From NCBI GenBank assembly GCA_902826865.1, contig CADEGN010000003.1, forward strand, positions 22,691-86,690: a stretch of 64,000 bases of DNA, given 5' to 3'. Shown here piece by piece: positions 62,288 through 64,000 of this stretch. Numbering within the stretch: the first letter of the stretch is position 1; every line of letters begins with the position of its first letter. This stretch comes from an uncultured Myxococcales bacterium. Lineage in GTDB: Bacteria > Myxococcota_A > Polyangia > Nannocystales > Nannocystaceae. The notes under the pieces are model-generated. The model did no database searches. It was given only the letters and a program-made list of their open reading frames with translations, and was not told where the DNA came from. The translations under genes were made by a program, and so were the position numbers.

Positions 62288-64000
62288 ATGCCCCCATCTC
62301 GATGCGCCGCCGTCGCGCTCAGCCTCGCCCTCGCCGCCTGTGCCAAGCGACCCCAAGCGCCGGCCTCGACCGTCCCCGAAGGGACAGCGCCGGGTTCCTC
62401 GCCCGCAAGCGGTACCGGGTCCGAGGGACCCGTCGCTGCGAATCCCGAGTTCAAGGTGCAAACCGAACAGTTCGGGGACGTCCGGATCCTTCGCTATCAG
62501 GTCCCCGGCTTCACAGGGCTCACCCTGCCGCAGAAGCAACTGGTCTACTACCTCTACCAGGCTGCGCTGGCCGGTCGCGACATCATCTGGGATCAGAACT
62601 ATCGCCACAATCTAAGGGTCCGGCACACCCTGGAGGCGATCTGGCGCAGCTACGGTGGCAGTAAGGATACGCCAGCGTATGCAGCGTTGCGCGAGTACAC
62701 AAAGAAAGTGTGGTTCTCGAACGGAATTCACCACCACTACTCGATGAAGAAGCTCACGCCTGCCTTCACGGCCGCGGACTTCGTTGAGTTCGTCGAGAAG
62801 AGCGACCCCAAGTTGTTGCCCCTCGCGCCCGGGCAAAGTGCGGCGCAGCTTGCCGCCGAGCTCACGCCGGTTCTATTCGATCCAAAGGTCGACGCGAAGC
62901 GCGTCAACCTCGACCCCAAGGCCGACCTGATCGCGACCTCGGCGATGAACTACTACGAGGGTGTTCGGCAAAAGGAGGTCGAGCGCTTCTACGCCAAGCG
63001 CGTCGACAAAGGCGACGCCGAACCGATTTCGCATGGTCTCAACTCCAAGCTCGTGAAGGAAAATGGCGCGCTCGTAGAAAAAGTGTGGAAGGTCGGCGGC
63101 ATGTACGATCCGGCGATCTCCGAGATCACGAAGTGGCTGCGGAAGGCCGCGGGCGTGGCCGAAAATCCCGCGCAGAAGCGAGCCTTGGACGCGTTGGTGG
63201 CGTTCTACGAGACCGGCGACCTGCGCAAGTTTGATGAATATTCCGTCGCTTGGGTCGCGGATACCGAGTCGCGCGTCGACGTCGTCAATGGCTTCATCGA
63301 GGTCTACGGCGATCCGCTCGGCTATCGCGGCGCGTGGGAGGCCGTGGTGTCTATCCGAGATCTCGAGGCGAGCAAGCGAATCGCGGCGGTCGGTGCCCAA
63401 GCGCAATGGTTCGAGGACCACTCGCCGATCTCCGCGGCTTACAAGAAGCCCAATGTCACCGGGATCTCGGCCAAGGTCATCACCGTGGTGGTAGAGGCCG
63501 GGGATTCGGCCCCATCGACGCCAATCGGCATCAATCTGCCCAATGCCAACTGGGTGCGCGCCAAGCACGGCAGCAAGTCGGTGAACCTGGGCAACATCGT
63601 TCACGCGCTCGATGTCTCACGTAAGCACAGCGGCGTGCTTGAGGAGTTCGCCGCCTCACCCGCGGAAGTAGAGCGCGCGAAGAAGTGGAGCGATCTTGCC
63701 GACGTGCTTCACACCGACATGCACGAGGTGATCGGTCACGCATCCGGTCAGCTCAAACCCGGCGTGGGTCAGCCCAACGAAACCCTCAAGAACTACGCGA
63801 ATACGCTGGAAGAGGCGCGGGCCGATCTCGTCGCCCTGTATTACATGCTCGACCCCAAGCTGGTGGAGATCGGCGTGATGCCCGACCTTGAGGCCGGCAA
63901 GTCGGCGTACGATGCCTACATTCGCAATGGTCTCGTCGTCCAGCTATCCCGACTCGAACTCGGCGAGCAGCTCGAAGAGGCCCACATGCGCAACCGACAG
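62288..64000 (+). CDS. M49-family (dipeptidyl-peptidase III-like) metallopeptidase lipoprotein, 3' end outside window
   Basis: 571 codons are inside the window and the frame is open to the last base. Signal peptide with an L-A-A-C lipobox near residue 18, Pro/Ser/Gly linker, then the M49 domain. The zinc motif H-E-V-I-G-H is at residues 479-484 and E-E-A-R-A-D at 508-513 supplies the third zinc ligand; the short spacing between them is of bacterial rather than animal type. It would remove dipeptides from peptide N-termini. As a lipoprotein it would act in the envelope, unusual for a family known mainly as cytosolic. Confidence 0.9.
   Translation, partial: MPPSRCAAVALSLALAACAKRPQAPASTVPEGTAPGSSPASGTGSEGPVAANPEFKVQTEQFGDVRILRYQVPGFTGLTLPQKQLVYYLYQAALAGRDIIWDQNYRHNLRVRHTLEAIWRSYGGSKDTPAYAALREYTKKVWFSNGIHHHYSMKKLTPAFTAADFVEFVEKSDPKLLPLAPGQSAAQLAAELTPVLFDPKVDAKRVNLDPKADLIATSAMNYYEGVRQKEVERFYAKRVDKGDAEPISHGLNSKLVKENGALVEKVWKVGGMYDPAISEITKWLRKAAGVAENPAQKRALDALVAFYETGDLRKFDEYSVAWVADTESRVDVVNGFIEVYGDPLGYRGAWEAVVSIRDLEASKRIAAVGAQAQWFEDHSPISAAYKKPNVTGISAKVITVVVEAGDSAPSTPIGINLPNANWVRAKHGSKSVNLGNIVHALDVSRKHSGVLEEFAASPAEVERAKKWSDLADVLHTDMHEVIGHASGQLKPGVGQPNETLKNYANTLEEARADLVALYYMLDPKLVEIGVMPDLEAGKSAYDAYIRNGLVVQLSRLELGEQLEEAHMRNRQ

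Overview
The window is a 64 kb GC-rich piece of a bacterial chromosome, almost certainly from a myxobacterium (Myxococcota) and probably from the Nannocystis/Plesiocystis side of the group. The evidence is: a MYXO-CTERM-like C-terminal sorting signal; about sixteen lipoproteins with a Thr/Ser/Gly-rich linker just after the lipobox Cys; large Ser/Thr kinases fused to TPR repeats; AgmX/PglI-type proteins; a fibro-slime protein; paired DUF1592/DUF1552 proteins; and an EF-G with the AHIDSGKT P-loop of the spirochaete/planctomycete/deltaproteobacterial (spd) subtype. No phage, IS element, CRISPR array, rRNA or tRNA was seen.

The most interesting region is bases 1-9360. It is a compact, mostly translationally coupled operon that looks like an expanded His-Xaa-Ser (Hxs) radical-SAM peptide-maturation system. 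In order it holds a radical SAM enzyme fused to a peroxiredoxin-like domain, a radical SAM enzyme fused to a methyltransferase, an HxsD-like protein, a second much shorter protein with the same sequence pattern, the SPASM radical SAM maturase HxsB, a 92-residue precursor-like protein ending in ten perfect His-Gly-Ser triplets plus Trp, a third HxsC-related radical SAM enzyme, and a PAS-GGDEF-EAL cyclic-di-GMP protein with a degenerate GGDKF site. A strong 13-bp-stem hairpin ends the unit. Four radical SAM enzymes and two domain fusions around one repeat peptide is far more than the basic HxsABCD set. The product is unknown.

Bases 9.4-12.4 kb carry two minus-strand membrane-anchored proteins with Pro-rich periplasmic linkers (an AgmX/PglI-like protein and a PEPAK-repeat protein). 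Bases 12.5-16.5 kb carry two tandem PQQ-type sugar dehydrogenase lipoproteins and a VWA lipoprotein. Next come a motAB-type stator pair, a five-CxxCH cytochrome with the MYXO-CTERM-like tail, a second VWA lipoprotein, an NHL/Vgb-like lipoprotein, an OxlT-like MFS transporter, and a run of surface lipoproteins including a CapA-like phosphoesterase and a beta-helix protein (to 30 kb).

Bases 30-47 kb mix housekeeping and signalling: DusC-like tRNA dihydrouridine synthase, aspartate-semialdehyde dehydrogenase, a DUF2071 protein, two GAF-histidine kinases (one with a receiver domain), transketolase, an ECF sigma factor overlapping a membrane AgmX/PEGA regulator-like gene, the DUF1592/DUF1552 pair, EF-G and a CBS-domain protein. 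Bases 47-64 kb hold a CxxCH lipoprotein, two paralogous kinase-TPR genes, a fibro-slime lipoprotein, a two-gene polysaccharide unit (Wzc-like tyrosine kinase plus Wzy-like polymerase), an ECF sigma factor, a nuclease/phosphatase-family lipoprotein, and the 5' part of an M49 (dipeptidyl-peptidase III-like) lipoprotein that runs off the end of the window.
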